Part shown: piece by piece, positions 7,544-7,597 of the stretch | Layout of the letters: each line of letters begins with the position of its first letter | Numbering within the stretch: the stretch's first letter is position 1 | NCBI GenBank assembly: GCA_950071955.1 | Contig: CATMOC010000167.1 | Span: 1-7,597 of the forward strand | Source: an uncultured Mesorhizobium sp. | Lineage (GTDB): Bacteria > Pseudomonadota > Alphaproteobacteria > Rhizobiales > Rhizobiaceae | Direction of reading: 5' to 3' | Length of the DNA stretch: 7,597 bases | Notes under the pieces: generated by a model | What the model saw: only the letters and a program-made list of their open reading frames with translations | Told to the model about the DNA's origin: nothing | The model's database searches: none | Program-made: the position numbers and the translations under genes

Positions 7544-7549
7544 AATATA
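7544..7549 (-). promoter_or_regulatory. Putative -10 element of the 6S RNA promoter
   Basis: TATATT (7549-7544, minus strand) ends 5 nt before the first base of the 6S terminal helix, the right distance for a -10 box. No convincing -35 hexamer is seen 16-19 bp upstream (the bases there read TGTAGC/TAGCGG), so the -35 is weak or degenerate. The rest of the window end (7550-7597) contains no gene that I can support. Confidence 0.5.
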
Positions 7550-7597
7550 GGACGGACCGATCGCGTCCGCTACAGGAAACCCCGCGCCCGGCTCGCG

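Overview
The window is compact, GC-rich DNA. Its proteins and its 6S RNA look like an alphaproteobacterium of the order Hyphomicrobiales (Rhizobiales), most likely near Phyllobacteriaceae/Mesorhizobium-like lineages. The genus cannot be fixed from the sequence. Supporting points are the tilS-ftsH gene pair, an alphaproteobacterial-type tRNA-Glu with a G1-U72 pair, a 6S RNA immediately upstream of 5-formyltetrahydrofolate cyclo-ligase, and two secreted-protein families (extensin-like and UlaG-like metallo-beta-lactamase fold) that are common in rhizobia.

Layout. (1) Positions 1-2340, plus strand: the 3' end of tilS, a heat-shock-type promoter with a small 5'-UTR hairpin, ftsH (membrane AAA+ zinc protease), and an intrinsic terminator. 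(2) Positions 2349-3468, minus strand: a secreted extensin-family protein with an M15-like metal-site pattern and, upstream of it, tRNA-Glu(CTC) with a clear promoter. (3) Positions 3630-5017, plus strand: a two-gene unit with a 4-bp overlap, encoding a signal-peptide-bearing metallo-beta-lactamase-fold protein with an altered metal motif and a signal-peptide-bearing TPR protein. (4) Positions 5024-7597, minus strand: 6S RNA, 5-FCL, a YmdB-type phosphodiesterase and a TerC-family membrane protein, all in one direction and probably largely co-transcribed. The TPR and TerC genes converge with only 6 bp between their stop codons.

How the genes relate. Two housekeeping blocks (tilS-ftsH and 6S-fcl-ymdB) flank an accessory-looking centre of envelope and periplasmic proteins. 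Several parts are connected with stress or envelope quality control: FtsH with a sigma32-like promoter, 6S RNA as an RNA polymerase regulator, a cyclic-nucleotide phosphodiesterase, a TerC-type exporter and a putative peptidoglycan-active secreted protein. They are not shown to form one pathway.

No stretch longer than about 200 bp lacks a feature. The gaps at 3198-3393 and 3512-3629 hold no gene that I can support. I do not see mobile elements, CRISPR arrays or a clearly new defence system. The least-explained part is the MBL-TPR pair.
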